DNA from: a virus | Virus record (IMG/VR): IMGVR_UViG_3300020377_000042 | Location: 1-21,016 of that record | Length of the DNA stretch: 21,016 nucleotides | Strand: one strand, 5' to 3' | Part shown: positions 20,670 through 21,016 of the stretch, one piece after another | Layout: the number at the start of each line of letters is the position of its first letter | How positions within the stretch are numbered: the first letter of the stretch is position 1 | Made by a program: the position numbers and the translations under genes | Notes under the pieces: generated by a model | Database searches by the model: none | The model's input: the letters and a program-made list of their open reading frames with translations, nothing else | What the model was told of the DNA's origin: nothing

Positions 20670-21016
20670 ATGACAGGCTTATCAGGACTATTCCCGCGTG
20701 CATCATTTGTAGGGTTCGACCATTTATTCAATGAACTAGAATGGACGGCTAAACATGCAAACGATCACTACCCTCCACATAACATAATTAAAACAGGCGA
20801 ATCTGATTATCTAATAGAGATGGCAGTTGCAGGTTTTATGAAAGATGAATTATCAGTAGAAGTAAAAGATAGAACTTTAACTGTAACTGGTGATCATATT
20901 TCTAAGGGTAGGGAGTTTATTCACCGCGGTATTTCTACTAAGAAGTTTAAGCGAACATTTAGGCTGTCTGAGCACGTACAAGTGCACGGAGCAGATATTC
21001 AGGATGGTATACTTGC
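20670..21016 (+). CDS. hsp20: Small heat-shock protein (Hsp20 / alpha-crystallin), truncated by window end
   Basis: This is an ATP-independent holdase chaperone that binds unfolding proteins as large oligomers; marine T4-like phages commonly carry one. Only the first 115 complete codons are inside the window, and the gene runs off the end. A short N-terminal arm (M-T-G-L-S-G-L-F-P-R) is followed by Y-P-P-H-N-I-I (about 35-41), the usual lead-in to the alpha-crystallin domain. Next come Y-L-I-E-M-A-V-A-G-F (about 47-56), L-S-V-E-V-K-D-R-T-L-T-V-T-G (about 61-74) and the F-K-R-T-F-R-L strand (about 94-100). The ATG has a very good AAAGGAG 6 nt upstream, but that site can be masked by an upstream hairpin. 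About 105 nt of non-coding leader separates it from regA. Confidence 0.93.
   Translation, partial: MTGLSGLFPRASFVGFDHLFNELEWTAKHANDHYPPHNIIKTGESDYLIEMAVAGFMKDELSVEVKDRTLTVTGDHISKGREFIHRGISTKKFKRTFRLSEHVQVHGADIQDGIL

Noticed and set aside
20306-20731. Minus-strand 141-codon open frame across regA and hsp20
   Set aside because: It is antisense to two well-supported genes, lacks a recognisable family, and crosses the non-coding leader with its hairpin.
1-21016. CRISPR array, insertion sequence, integrase or attachment site
   Set aside because: There are no spaced direct repeats, transposase or recombinase genes, or terminal inverted repeats; the only tandem repeat is the protein-coding hexapeptide array.

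Overview
This window is a stretch of a tailed-phage genome of the T4-like myovirus type. Recognisable T4 core genes (uvsY, uvsW, 55, 47, 46, 45, 44, 62, regA) lie in a marine T4-like order. The structural proteins resemble those I know from marine T4-like phages (cyanophages and pelagimyophages), and a small heat-shock protein gene of the kind common in marine T4-like phages follows regA. The DNA is AT-rich and every supported gene is on the + strand. The host cannot be named from this window: no photosynthesis or other host-specific metabolic gene is present.

Bases 1-11665 are the virion-protein half. Five small to medium genes (36-2688) precede a 1901-residue giant structural protein (2693-8398). 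Two paralogous fibre- or adhesin-like proteins follow (8400-9323 and 10202-11665), with a soluble, helical, unrecognised protein between them (9355-10233). Recurring themes are short repeats, poly-glycine hinges, swapped C-terminal tips and Tyr/Ser/Asn-rich segments, as expected for host-contacting virion parts. Candidate T4-type late promoters (TATAAATA) sit just upstream of 2323 and 9355.

Bases 11671-20564 are the recombination, replication and late-transcription half. Four near-identical sigma70-type promoters (TTTACA, 17-nt spacer with TGN, TATAAT or TAGAAT) divide it into four units: uvsY-uvsW-(Sm-like gene); 55-47-46; 45-(68-residue gene); and 44-glutaredoxin-62-regA. Most adjacent genes overlap by 4 to 32 bases, and several overlapping genes start with GTG or TTG, which suggests translational coupling. 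A further TATAAATA lies in the end of uvsY, placed to drive uvsW late, as in T4.

Functionally, UvsY loads the phage recombinase, UvsW unwinds R-loops and branched DNA, gp46/gp47 resect DNA ends, gp44/gp62 load the gp45 clamp, and gp55 (with the clamp) directs late transcription of the structural half. RegA represses translation of early mRNAs.

The last 450 bases hold a non-coding leader and the truncated start of an Hsp20 gene. That leader contains an 8-bp hairpin that would completely mask the Shine-Dalgarno sequence, so it is a candidate RNA thermometer. This, a predicted leaderless uvsY mRNA, the Sm-like gene and a predicted six-repeat propeller fibre tip are the points most worth following up.
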